Source: an uncultured Campylobacter sp.
Lineage (GTDB): Bacteria; Campylobacterota; Campylobacteria; Campylobacterales; Campylobacteraceae
Length of the DNA stretch: 21,140 nt
Direction: 5' to 3'
Assembly (NCBI RefSeq): GCF_938017775.1
Contig: NZ_CALIIU010000047.1
Span: forward strand, 1 to 21,140
A program made the position numbers and the translations under genes. The notes under the pieces were generated by a model that worked only from the letters and a program-made list of their open reading frames with translations, made no database searches and had not been told where the DNA came from. Positions 7,723-17,596 of this stretch are shown here, one piece after another (within the stretch, counting starts at the first letter, position 1; every line of letters begins with the position of its first letter).

Positions 7723-8461
7723 GGCTTTTGCATGTTTTTGAAAACAGCGCGTCGCGTTAAATTTGCGCGCTTCTATTCGTGCGCTTCTAAATTTAAACGC
7801 AGGCTGCGCGACTTTTGCAGTTTACGAAGCGCGATTTTGCGGGCGCTTAGTGAAATTTAAAATTTAAACGCAGCGATTGTGTAAGGCAACAAATAAAATT
7901 TGTTTAAATTTGCGCGGCGAGTGCGAAATTTTATAAATTTTAATCAAAAGCGCTCTTGCCGCGGGTTTAAATTTACGCATTGGCGCGAGATCGGCACAGC
8001 TCGCGACTAAATTTTATAAGGCGCCGCGCTTTCGTGCCGTATTTGTAAAGCCGAGCTAGCGTAAAATCGATATGAAAACGGCCGCCGCGTTGATGTTCGC
8101 CACGCCGTAGAGCGCCGGTAAAATCCGCTTGCAAGCCCTGAATTTTGCGCCCCTATCTACAGTGATCTCTAGTTTATTTTGAGCCGTTACGAGCTGCGAG
8201 GTCTAAATTTAGAGAGTGCGGCTCTGCAATCTGTAAGCAGGCGATTTGATTTAAAGCAGTGCTTTACTCGTGAGCTTTAAAATTTTGCGTCGAGCCTTCG
8301 CAAACAAAGCATGAAATTTAGATAAAACCGAAGCGCATAAATTTCCAAGCCTGTTAAATTTCATAAGATTTCGTATCTTGATATAAAATTTATCAAATTT
8401 ACGCCATTTAAAGCAAAAACGTGGTATTTTACGCGCAAAATTTATTATCCAAGGAGAAAAA
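7723..8461. other. Non-coding gap nikR-hypB
   Basis: About 740 bases without a supportable gene on either strand; the open frames are short and have no family character. The sequence repeatedly shows AAATTTAAACGC-like words (for example near 7790 and 7870). The hypB ribosome-binding site, AAGGAG, lies at 8452-8457. A promoter for hypB must lie here, but I cannot place it with confidence. Confidence 0.4.
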
Positions 8462-9304
8462 ATGTGTAAAGATTGCGGCTGTTCCATCGGCCACACTCAC
8501 GAAGCGAGCGCCCATTCGCACGCAAATATGACACACGAGCATGTCCATACCCACGCGAACGGCACCGTGTACTCTCACGCTCACGTCCACGAAGCGGGAG
8601 TAAATCACGAGCACGACGTGCACGATCACGTTCACGCAAATGCCGCTATTAATGACGCCAAGACGATTGAGGTGATGAGTAAAATTTTAAGCGCAAACGA
8701 CGAGGAAGCTGCTCACAACAGAGCCCATTTTGACGAAGATAAAATTTTATGTCTAAATTTGATGAGTAGCCCCGGTAGCGGCAAGACGACGCTACTTGAG
8801 GCGACTATCAAAAGTGGCAAATTTAAAATTGGCGTCATTGAGGGCGATCTGGAGACTAACCGCGACGCCGATCGCATCATAAAAGCGGGCGCGCAGGCCC
8901 ATCAGATCAGCACAGGCGAGACCTGCCACTTGGATTCCTTTATGGTTCACGAGGGGCTCCATCATATCGATACTAAAAATTTGGATCTGGTTTTCATAGA
9001 AAACGTCGGAAATCTCGTCTGCCCTGCGGCATTCGACGTGGGCGCGCACCTGAACGTAGTACTTCTAAGCGTGCCCGAGGGCAGCGATAAAATCGCAAAA
9101 TACCCGGTGATATTTCGTCGCGCAGACTGCGTCGTAATCACTAAAACCGCGCTGCTACCGCATTTTGACTTCGATATGGAAGAGGTGGTGCGCGAGGTGC
9201 ACAAACTTAATCCGAAAGCCGACGTCATCGCTCTTGATAGTAAAAGCGGCGAGGGCGTGGAGAAATGGCTGAAATTCCTACAATACAAGAAGGAATTTCG
9301 TTAA
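8462..9304 (+). CDS. hypB: Hydrogenase nickel-insertion GTPase HypB with His-rich nickel-storage region
   Basis: HypB is a GTPase that works with HypA to put nickel into the hydrogenase large subunit. The protein (280 aa) begins MCKDCGC, the N-terminal high-affinity nickel motif (CxxCxC), and continues with a stretch of about 60 residues holding 16 histidines, typical of nickel-storing HypB. The GTPase part shows the P-loop SSPGSGKTT (residues 102-110), the GDLETNRDADRI segment, and the metal-site motifs CHLD and NLVCP. The guanine-specificity motif, normally NKxD, reads TKTA (227-230), so the Asp is replaced by Ala. AAGGAG precedes the ATG. The stop codon overlaps the hypC start (TAATG). Confidence 0.96.
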   Translation: MCKDCGCSIGHTHEASAHSHANMTHEHVHTHANGTVYSHAHVHEAGVNHEHDVHDHVHANAAINDAKTIEVMSKILSANDEEAAHNRAHFDEDKILCLNLMSSPGSGKTTLLEATIKSGKFKIGVIEGDLETNRDADRIIKAGAQAHQISTGETCHLDSFMVHEGLHHIDTKNLDLVFIENVGNLVCPAAFDVGAHLNVVLLSVPEGSDKIAKYPVIFRRADCVVITKTALLPHFDFDMEEVVREVHKLNPKADVIALDSKSGEGVEKWLKFLQYKKEFR

Positions 9305-9585
9305 TGTGCCTTTCAATCCCTTCAAAAATCATCTCGATCGACGAAAATAATTTCGCGACTGTAGAGACTCTGGGCGTGCGCCGCGGCGTGAGCTTGGATC
9401 TGCTTCCCGAGCCCGCGGAAGTCGGGGAGTACGTGCTGATCCACGTGGGCTTTGCGATGGAGAAGATCGATACGCAGCGAGCGAAGGAGAGTATCGAAAT
9501 TTACGAGCAGATCGCAAAGCAGATGAGGGCGGAAGAGGGCTCTGTGTACGAAAGCATGGAGCCGAAAACCGGCGCAGAAAACTAA
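9304..9585 (+). CDS. hypC: Hydrogenase maturation chaperone HypC
   Basis: HypC (93 aa) carries the Fe(CN)2CO group together with HypD and hands it to the large-subunit precursor. The start MCLSIPSKI is the family signature, with the essential Cys at position 2 once Met is removed. This fixes the start at 9304; a frame opening at 9265 would add 13 residues in front of the signature Cys and is wrong. The ATG shares one base with the hypB stop, and AGAAGGAA lies just upstream inside hypB. The rest is the small beta-barrel fold (VETLGVRRGVSLDLL, VGEYVLIHVGFAMEKID) followed by a charged tail. Confidence 0.95.
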   Translation: MCLSIPSKIISIDENNFATVETLGVRRGVSLDLLPEPAEVGEYVLIHVGFAMEKIDTQRAKESIEIYEQIAKQMRAEEGSVYESMEPKTGAEN

Positions 9586-9619
9586 AACGCTTGCAAACCT
9601 GTAAAATTTAAGGTAAATA

Positions 9620-10717
9620 ATGGATCTAATCAAGGATTTTAGGGATAAGGAGCTGATTTTAGCGCTTAGTAAGCTGATAATTTCTAAAAGCAAAAAGCCG
9701 CTAAATATTATGGAGATTTGCGGCGGACACACGCACTCGATCATGAAATTCGGCCTTCCGATCCTGGTCGGCGAAAATATTAAATTTATCCACGGCCCCG
9801 GTTGTCCGGTGTGCGTGATGCCGCGCAGTCGCATCGACGAGGCGATCAAGCTCGCCGCGATGCCGCAGAGTATCTTTTGCACTCTAGCAGACATGCTTCG
9901 AGTTCCTGGCTCTCGCACCAGCTTGCAGAAGCTGCGCGGCGAGGGACACGACATCAGAGCGCTTTATAGCCCGCTTGATTGCATAAAGATCGCGCAGGAA
10001 AATCCGCAAAAAACGGTGATATTTTTTGCGATCGGCTTTGAGACGACGACGCCGATGAGCGCCGTGCTGATCGATAAAACGCTAAGCCTGGGGCTAAAAA
10101 ATCTCTTTTTTCACATCAACCACGTAACGGTGCCCGCTCCCGTACGAGCGATCTTAGACGATGCCGACGTGCAGATAGACGCGTTTTTAGGGCCCAGCCA
10201 CGTAAGCGTGATCACCGGCGCAAAGGCCTACGAGGGCATAGCGCGCGATTACAAAAAGCCGATCGCCGTAAGCGGATTTGAGCCGCTTGACATAATGGCG
10301 GGCGTGTTAAATTTGGTCGAGCAGCAAAATGCCGGCACCTACGAGGTTTTCAACGAATACGAGCGCGTCGTAAAAGAGGGCGGCAACCAAAAAGCGCAAA
10401 ATTTGATAGATAAATATTTTGAAATTTGTGATTTTCCGTGGCGAGGGCTCGGCGAAATTCCAAAAAGCGGCATGAAGTTACGACCCGAGTACGCGGCTCT
10501 GGATGCCAGGGTGCAGTTTGATTGCAGCGTACAGAGCGCTCCCGAGAGCAAGGCCTGTATCTGCGGCGAAATTTTGCGCGGCAAAAAAAGCCCATATGAT
10601 TGCAAGGTCTTCGGCAAGCACTGCACGCCGCAAAACCCGATAGGATCGTGCATGGTCTCAAGCGAAGGGGCGTGCGCGGCGTACTATAAATACGGCGACG
10701 TCAAAAACGCGGGCTAA
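9620..10717 (+). CDS. hypD: Hydrogenase iron-centre assembly protein HypD
   Basis: HypD is the iron-sulfur scaffold on which Fe(CN)2CO is built with HypC. The 365-residue length is normal and there is no insertion. Conserved motifs are CGGHTH (Cys34), GPGCPVCV (Cys62, Cys65), GFETTTP (about 139-145) and the C-terminal cysteine cluster CICGEILRG, DCKVFGKHC and SCMVSSEGAC that holds the [4Fe-4S] cluster. AAGGTAAATA precedes the ATG, 34 bases after hypC, so it belongs to the same transcript. Confidence 0.97.
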   Translation: MDLIKDFRDKELILALSKLIISKSKKPLNIMEICGGHTHSIMKFGLPILVGENIKFIHGPGCPVCVMPRSRIDEAIKLAAMPQSIFCTLADMLRVPGSRTSLQKLRGEGHDIRALYSPLDCIKIAQENPQKTVIFFAIGFETTTPMSAVLIDKTLSLGLKNLFFHINHVTVPAPVRAILDDADVQIDAFLGPSHVSVITGAKAYEGIARDYKKPIAVSGFEPLDIMAGVLNLVEQQNAGTYEVFNEYERVVKEGGNQKAQNLIDKYFEICDFPWRGLGEIPKSGMKLRPEYAALDARVQFDCSVQSAPESKACICGEILRGKKSPYDCKVFGKHCTPQNPIGSCMVSSEGACAAYYKYGDVKNAG

Positions 10718-10901
10718 ATTTCGCGCGCGGTATCGCAGAGCGTAAATTTTAAAAATAAGTTATGATTTAAAATTTTAACCGAAGCGAAAACGTCGGGATA
10801 AAATTTAATTTGAAATTTTACGCGATGTCGTCCTAGCGGCACGGCTTGTTCGGCTGCAGAATACGGACTTTAAATTTTAAAACCGAGCGAAAAGGAAAAA
10901 T

Positions 10902-12086
10902 TTGAACGAAACTATACTTTTAAGCCACGGCGGCGGCGGCGAAGAGATGAATAAGCTCATCAACGAGACGATCTTTGCGGCGTTTGATAATGAAATTTTG
11001 CGCGCGAACAACGACAGCGCGATACTAAATTTAGACGCCGGGGCTGGTTTTGACCGCGCGGCAAGCTCTGCTTTGAATTCGGCGGCTAGTTTCGGCAGCG
11101 AACTAGCTTTCAGTACCGATAGTTTCGTCGTCACGCCGCTGTTTTTTAACGGCGGCGACATCGGCAAGATCGCCGTTTGCGGCACCGTCAACGACCTTGC
11201 GATGGTAGGCGCGAAGCCGCTGTTTTTAAGCTGCGCGCTCATCATCGAGGAAGGGCTTAGCCTAAGCGAGCTGCGACGCATCCTGGACTCAATGGCAAGC
11301 ACTGCGCGAAACTGCGGCGTTCGTATCGTTTGCGGCGACACAAAGGTCGTGCCGCGCGGCAAATGCGATAAAATTTTCATCAACACTAGCGGCATCGGCC
11401 ATATTTTGCGACCTGCGCGCGTGCAAAACATCAAAGCGGGCGCAAAAATCCTGCTTAGCGGCGACATCGGGCGGCACGGGGCGGTGATACTCGCAGCGCG
11501 CGACGAGATCGCGCTAAGCAGCGAGCTGCAAAGCGACTGCAAACCGCTTTGCGCTGCGGTCGAAAAGCTGATCTCGCAAGGCGTGAAGATCCAAGCGATG
11601 CGAGATGCGACGCGCGGCGGACTCAGCGCGGTTTTAAACGAATTTGCAAGCTCCAGCGGGCTTGAATTTTTGGTGCGTGAAGAGGATATCAAAATCAGCG
11701 ACGAAGTAGTGGGCGTGTGCGAGCTGCTGGGCTTCGAGCCGTACGAGCTCGCAAACGAAGGCACTTTCGTAGCGATCGTAGAAGATGACGCTGAGGCGGA
11801 TCGGGCGCTTGAGATACTGCGCGAATTTGACGCGAACGCCGCGATCATCGGCGAGGTGCGCGAAGTAGGGTGCAGCGGAGGCGAATTTAAGGACACCTTG
11901 ACGCCTAAACCTAGCACACATGATGGATCTGTGGGTGCGAGCGACGCGGGCGCGGTATCAGAAAATAGGGCGGGGCAATTTCAAACTCCGCATGCGGCAA
12001 AAGGGCGAGTGATTTTGCAAAACGCCTACGGATCGCAGCGATTTTTAGAGCTTCCGAAAGGCGAACTATTGCCGCGGATTTGCTAA
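10902..12086 (+). CDS. hypE: Hydrogenase maturation protein HypE (TTG start, two insertions)
   Basis: HypE receives the carbamoyl group from HypF on its C-terminal Cys and dehydrates it to a thiocyanate for cyanide transfer. The protein ends PRIC, the required C-terminus. Other family marks are LSHGGGGEEMNKLI at the start, FSTDSFVVTPLFF, GGDIGKIAVCGTVNDLAMVGAKP and MRDATRGGLSAVLNEFA. It begins with TTG at 10902 behind AAAAGGAAAAA; no ATG fits the conserved N-terminus. Length is 394 residues against about 335-340 normally. The excess is two insertions: about 22 residues between LNLD and ELAFSTDSF (about 45-66), rich in Ala and Ser, and about 37 residues between GGEFKD and GRVILQNAYG (about 331-367). 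The 184-base gap to hypD holds a TATGAT box (10761-10766), a possible extra promoter. Confidence 0.95.
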   Translation: MNETILLSHGGGGEEMNKLINETIFAAFDNEILRANNDSAILNLDAGAGFDRAASSALNSAASFGSELAFSTDSFVVTPLFFNGGDIGKIAVCGTVNDLAMVGAKPLFLSCALIIEEGLSLSELRRILDSMASTARNCGVRIVCGDTKVVPRGKCDKIFINTSGIGHILRPARVQNIKAGAKILLSGDIGRHGAVILAARDEIALSSELQSDCKPLCAAVEKLISQGVKIQAMRDATRGGLSAVLNEFASSSGLEFLVREEDIKISDEVVGVCELLGFEPYELANEGTFVAIVEDDAEADRALEILREFDANAAIIGEVREVGCSGGEFKDTLTPKPSTHDGSVGASDAGAVSENRAGQFQTPHAAKGRVILQNAYGSQRFLELPKGELLPRIC

Positions 12087-12105
12087 ATTTGCGTGCAAAT
12101 TTAGC
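12082..12105 (+). other. Hairpin at the hypE stop codon
   Basis: GCTAAATTTGC (12082-12092) and GCAAATTTAGC (12095-12105) are perfect inverted repeats with two bases between, overlapping the hypE TAA at 12084-12086. There is no run of T after it, so it is not a normal intrinsic terminator. It may slow RNA decay or weaken read-through to hypA, which is inference. Confidence 0.5.
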
Positions 12106-12194
12106 AAATTTAAGCCTAAATTTCAGAACATGTTTTAAATTTACAACAAAATTTCGTATAGAATACGGCGCAGCCGTAAAATTTAGAGGGAAAA

Positions 12195-12752
12195 ATGCAT
12201 GAACTATCGATTGTAGCGGATCTTGTGGCGCTATGTGAAAAGGCGTTAAACGCCGAAAAAGCAAAGAAAAAAGGCGCGGCCGAACAGGGCGATAAAAATC
12301 GCTTCGACATCGACGATATAGACAAAGAAAATATAGATTTCGCAGATACCGACGCAGGCCTTAAAAATACCGAAAATACGGGCGTTTCGGATACAAACTC
12401 AAACGACAAAAGCGGAGATTTTTATAAAAATTTAGGTGCAAATCCACAGGTATCTTACGATGCATTTAGTTCAAAAAGTCCACAGATAAGGGAACTGCAC
12501 GTAAAAATAGGGCGATTAAGCGGCGTGGAAGCGCATTATCTGCAAAACTGCTATGAAGTCTTTCGCGTAGGCACCGTCTGCGAAAATGCGAATCTCATCA
12601 TCCATACCCAAGAAATCGTCGTAAAATGCAAAAACTGCGGTTTTAGCGGAGATTTGGCACAGAACGACTTTTCTTGCCCGCACTGCAAAAGCTCCGAAAT
12701 CAGCGTAATCGATGGCGAAGATATGTATCTAATGCGCCTGGTTATTGAATAA
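12195..12752 (+). CDS. hypA: Hydrogenase nickel-delivery protein HypA with acidic insertion
   Basis: HypA hands nickel to the hydrogenase large subunit with HypB. The protein starts MHELSIV, with His2 the family nickel ligand, and ends with a zinc site CKNC-x13-CPHC. The core IRELHVKIGRLSGVEAHYL is typical. Length is 185 residues against about 115 normally. The extra residues, about 24-96, sit between the first helix and the first strand, and are rich in Asp, Asn, Lys and Thr with no cysteine and few hydrophobics, so probably disordered. GAGGG lies eight bases before the ATG. It is the last hyp gene; a long AT-rich gap follows. Confidence 0.94.
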   Translation: MHELSIVADLVALCEKALNAEKAKKKGAAEQGDKNRFDIDDIDKENIDFADTDAGLKNTENTGVSDTNSNDKSGDFYKNLGANPQVSYDAFSSKSPQIRELHVKIGRLSGVEAHYLQNCYEVFRVGTVCENANLIIHTQEIVVKCKNCGFSGDLAQNDFSCPHCKSSEISVIDGEDMYLMRLVIE

Positions 12753-13330
12753 AAGAGGGCACTCATCTTGGCGCGATAGCTTCTCATATTTCAAATTTAA
12801 ACTCTTGCCATAAGCAAAATTTCATTTCCACCCAATTCAAATATCATCTATTTTGATTCTTACAGAAAACACATTTGTCCTACTGATTTCATTTGAAGTC
12901 GCGTTAAATTATCAAATAAGATTGATGTAAAAATTCTTCTAATAAAAACTATTGATAAAAACACCAAATGCGTCAAAAATACATGAAATTATTCATATAA
13001 TTATACGTTAATTTCGTATTATATTTTTACTTGAAAATTATAGTTTTCAATATAAAATACCTAGAATTATAGTGTTTTTGCTCCAAAAGATTGAAAAATG
13101 ATGAACTACTGATATATATTTTCCTATTTAATGATTTCTATGTAGTAAACGATTTATAAAAATGAATTTTTTGATTTTATTAATTTTTGCATCATTTCCA
13201 TAAATTTTATGAACGTATTTGTTTAAATTATAATAAGTTTATTGTATTGCCCTATTTTGTATCTAAATTTGCAACATTAAATTCAATATAAATCATGCTT
13301 ATATTTTACATTAATTTAATATTGTAGTAG
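12753..13330. other. AT-rich non-coding island between hypA and the receptor gene
   Basis: This stretch is strikingly poorer in G and C than every other gap in the window, especially 12830-13330, and lacks the AAATTT-plus-GCGC style of the rest. I see no gene or recognisable remnant. It contains the inverted repeat TTGAAAA-N6-TTTTCAA (13031-13050) and several TATAAT-like words. It ends at the receptor promoter. Confidence 0.6.
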
Positions 13331-13332
13331 TA

Positions 13333-13361
13333 TTGACAATGATTATCTCATCTGATATAAT
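13333..13361 (+). promoter_or_regulatory. Consensus sigma70 promoter of the TonB receptor gene
   Basis: TTGACA (13333-13338) and TATAAT (13356-13361) match both consensus hexamers exactly with the ideal 17-base spacer. A clear TAGGAG ribosome-binding site (13385-13390) and a TTG start (13398) follow. Confidence 0.85.
13334..13348 (+). promoter_or_regulatory. Fur-box-like operator overlapping the -35 box
   Basis: TGACAATGATTATCT matches the 7-1-7 Fur site TGATAATnATTATCA at 12 of 14 defined positions. It covers the -35 hexamer and part of the spacer, where bound Fur-iron would block RNA polymerase. Iron repression of the receptor is therefore likely. Binding itself is inference. Confidence 0.65.
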
Positions 13362-13397
13362 AACGCGAAAATTTTATCAGATTTTAGGAGTTAAATT

Positions 13398-15536
<2,139 letters not shown>

Positions 15537-15563
15537 AATCAATCAACCCTGAAAGGATATAAA

Positions 15564-16310
15564 ATGAAAAGAAGTTTAGCCGTATTAGCGGTTTTAGGTG
15601 CGTTTAGTGTAGCCGGCGCGCATGATTTTTGGCTTGCGGGTCAAAATGACGACAAACTGAGGGTTCAGATCGGATTTGGAGATGGATTTGCCACGTGCGA
15701 GCCGATCGATAAGCAGAGGGAGAATAATTTTGAAATACCCGTAGTCATAGATAAAAACGGCAAAAAAATCGAGCTAAAGCGCACGAGCGAAAACTATAAA
15801 TTTGAGGGCGAAAAGCAGCCAGAAGGCGTCTATATTATTACCGGGCAATATAAACCGACCTTTTGGACCGAGGATAAAAGCGGCAAATGGCATATGGGCG
15901 GCACGAAAGACACGGTAAAAGACGCGAAATTTTGCCGCCGCGCCACTATGCTGGCAAAGGGCGTCATCAATACACAGGCGGGCGATCTGATAACCAAGCC
16001 GGTAGGCGAGCGCTTAGAGATCGTGCCTTTGGAAAATCCGGCAAATTTCAAAGCCAATAAGCCATTTAAGATCAAAGTCTTGTTTGAGGGCAAACCGCTC
16101 GCAGAAACTGCAGTAGAAGGCGCGCCGGATGGATTTTTAGAAGATATGAGCGCGTTTTATGGCATGACCGACGATAAGGGCGAAATCGAAGTCTTGGCTC
16201 TAAAGCCCGGACCATGGATACTCAAAGCGAGAAATAAGCTTGCATTTTCGGATCCGAAAAAATGCGACGAAGAGACGATCATCGCGTCTTTTGCTTTTGA
16301 GGTAAAATAA
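15564..16310 (+). CDS. DUF4198-family periplasmic protein
   Basis: This 248-residue protein has a clear Sec signal peptide, MKRSLAVLAVLGAFSVAGA, cut before HDFWLAG. The mature N-terminal HDFW and the later repeated beta-strand style (LALKPGPWILKARNKLAF near the end) are typical of DUF4198 proteins, which are often encoded beside TonB receptors and metal transporters and are thought to assist metal uptake in the periplasm. The cysteines in CEP, FCRR and KKCDEE are well separated. GAAAGGATATAAA supplies the ribosome-binding site 27 bases after the receptor stop, so the two genes share a transcript and would share Fur-like control. Whether the metal is iron, nickel or another cannot be decided from the sequence. 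Confidence 0.75.
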   Translation: MKRSLAVLAVLGAFSVAGAHDFWLAGQNDDKLRVQIGFGDGFATCEPIDKQRENNFEIPVVIDKNGKKIELKRTSENYKFEGEKQPEGVYIITGQYKPTFWTEDKSGKWHMGGTKDTVKDAKFCRRATMLAKGVINTQAGDLITKPVGERLEIVPLENPANFKANKPFKIKVLFEGKPLAETAVEGAPDGFLEDMSAFYGMTDDKGEIEVLALKPGPWILKARNKLAFSDPKKCDEETIIASFAFEVK

Positions 16311-16545
16311 AATTCGATCAATTCGATCCTTAAATTTAAAGTCTCTTGCGTTTGAAATTCAAATTTTAAAGCGCGAGGGATTAAATTTTAACTAGAGCAT
16401 ATGCCGATTAGCGGTGGATGACTATCTAGCAAACGCCCTCTTTCGCCAAATGTCGCAAATTCTAAAATCGGCGCGAGACTTCAAAATTTGGATAAATTTA
16501 GCAATACGCAGTTTCTAAATTTATCTAAATTTCAAACACCGCAAG

Positions 16546-16551
16546 TATAAT
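16546..16551 (+). promoter_or_regulatory. -10 box (TATAAT) for the 16587 gene
   Basis: TATAAT follows AAG and lies 35 bases before the start codon. No good -35 hexamer is visible, but epsilonproteobacterial promoters often lack one. The 276-base gap before this gene holds nothing else I recognise except a short duplicated AATTCGATC (about 16312 and 16321). Confidence 0.45.
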
Positions 16552-16586
16552 CCGCCATAAAATTTTAAAAATCCAAAGGCAAAAAA

Positions 16587-17351
16587 ATGAAGCGCGATAC
16601 TTTAAACGCCATAAAATTTCGCGGTATAACCTCTAGCGTTTTGGCAATCTGCACTTATCTGATCATTTGGGTTTGTTGCGAGTTTTTGCATGGCATTACG
16701 ATGAGCGGGTTTTTCGCTGCCGCAGCCGCAATCGTCGCCGTGATTTTTACTTCGATGATTTTCAAACTCTCGGCAACCAAAATGATCTCGGATATCTCCG
16801 CTAGCAAAGTCTTTAGCGCGTATCGCGCTATGTTTTTTGCCTACGTGATATATGCCGCCCTGCTGGGTGCGATGCTATTTTATTCGCTAAATTATATCGG
16901 TCTTGATATCTGGGATTACGCCCTTCAGCAAAATGATAGCTCCTTCGAAGGGGCTTTTTATTGCGCAATGGGTGCGCTTTATGCAGGCTTGAAGCATCTA
17001 TCCGAAATCGGAAAATCTCAAATCATAGCTCTTTGGAGCACCGCAAATATTATGCTAGCGCTCATCGTTCTTTGGAAGCGGGTCGCCACGCTATACTTGC
17101 TCGGCAAGGCAAGCGGAAGCAAAATTTTCTATATTTGCGCCGTGATAACTTTAATTTGGGGAGCGCTTCCTAAACTTCTTGAAATATTCCAAGTCGATAA
17201 GTCGTGGTATGGCAGCGCGCCTGCCCGTTATGCCGCACTTACGGTAATCCTTTTATCTGAAATTTTAGAACTTATCGCCTGGATTAGGATTAAAGGAATT
17301 TCGGGCGCGGAGCTTTGGAATAAAAATTTATGGACGACGCCTGCAAAATAA
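16587..17351 (+). CDS. Polytopic inner-membrane protein of unknown function
   Basis: The 254 residues contain about six hydrophobic segments: near 15-35, 38-58, 75-100, 140-160, 180-198 and 210-232, with charged loops between. The most distinctive loop (about 108-140) has WDYALQQNDSSFEGAFYCAMGALYAGLKHL. There is no signal peptide of the cleaved type and no recognised transport, sensor or enzyme motif. CAAAGG lies seven bases before the ATG. The gene stands between the receptor-DUF4198 pair and the ABC importer but has its own -10 box and gaps of about 250 bases on both sides, so a part in metal uptake is possible only by position. Confidence 0.7.
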   Translation: MKRDTLNAIKFRGITSSVLAICTYLIIWVCCEFLHGITMSGFFAAAAAIVAVIFTSMIFKLSATKMISDISASKVFSAYRAMFFAYVIYAALLGAMLFYSLNYIGLDIWDYALQQNDSSFEGAFYCAMGALYAGLKHLSEIGKSQIIALWSTANIMLALIVLWKRVATLYLLGKASGSKIFYICAVITLIWGALPKLLEIFQVDKSWYGSAPARYAALTVILLSEILELIAWIRIKGISGAELWNKNLWTTPAK

Positions 17352-17541
17352 ATCAAAAAGCCAATCGGTTTCGCTGGGTACCGGGCAGTATCCGCTTAGC
17401 CTAGATATGAAGGGCAGAAATTTTTACTAGCAAAATTTTTGCGTAAAATCACAAAATTCCGACTTGCAAAAGTATTTGAAATTCCCACGACAAAATGAAA
17501 TAATTTATATAAAAATTTATCTGGATTTTATGCCGATCGGC

Positions 17542-17547
17542 TATAAT
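17542..17547 (+). promoter_or_regulatory. -10 box (TATAAT) for the ABC importer operon
   Basis: TATAAT lies 49 bases before the binding-protein start, right after the perfect ten-base palindrome GCCGATCGGC (17532-17541), which could be an operator. I see no Fur-box match here, unlike at the receptor. Confidence 0.5.
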
Positions 17548-17596
17548 TCCGCTATTCTAACCCCGCATATTTTCGCGGAATTTTCAAGGAGAAAAA

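Noticed and set aside
9265..9303. Longer HypC from 9265
   Set aside because: HypC must start MC, with Cys at position 2; the true start is 9304.
9322..9954. Minus-strand frame of 210 codons over hypC-hypD
   Set aside because: It is a shadow of two well-supported genes and has no recognisable product.
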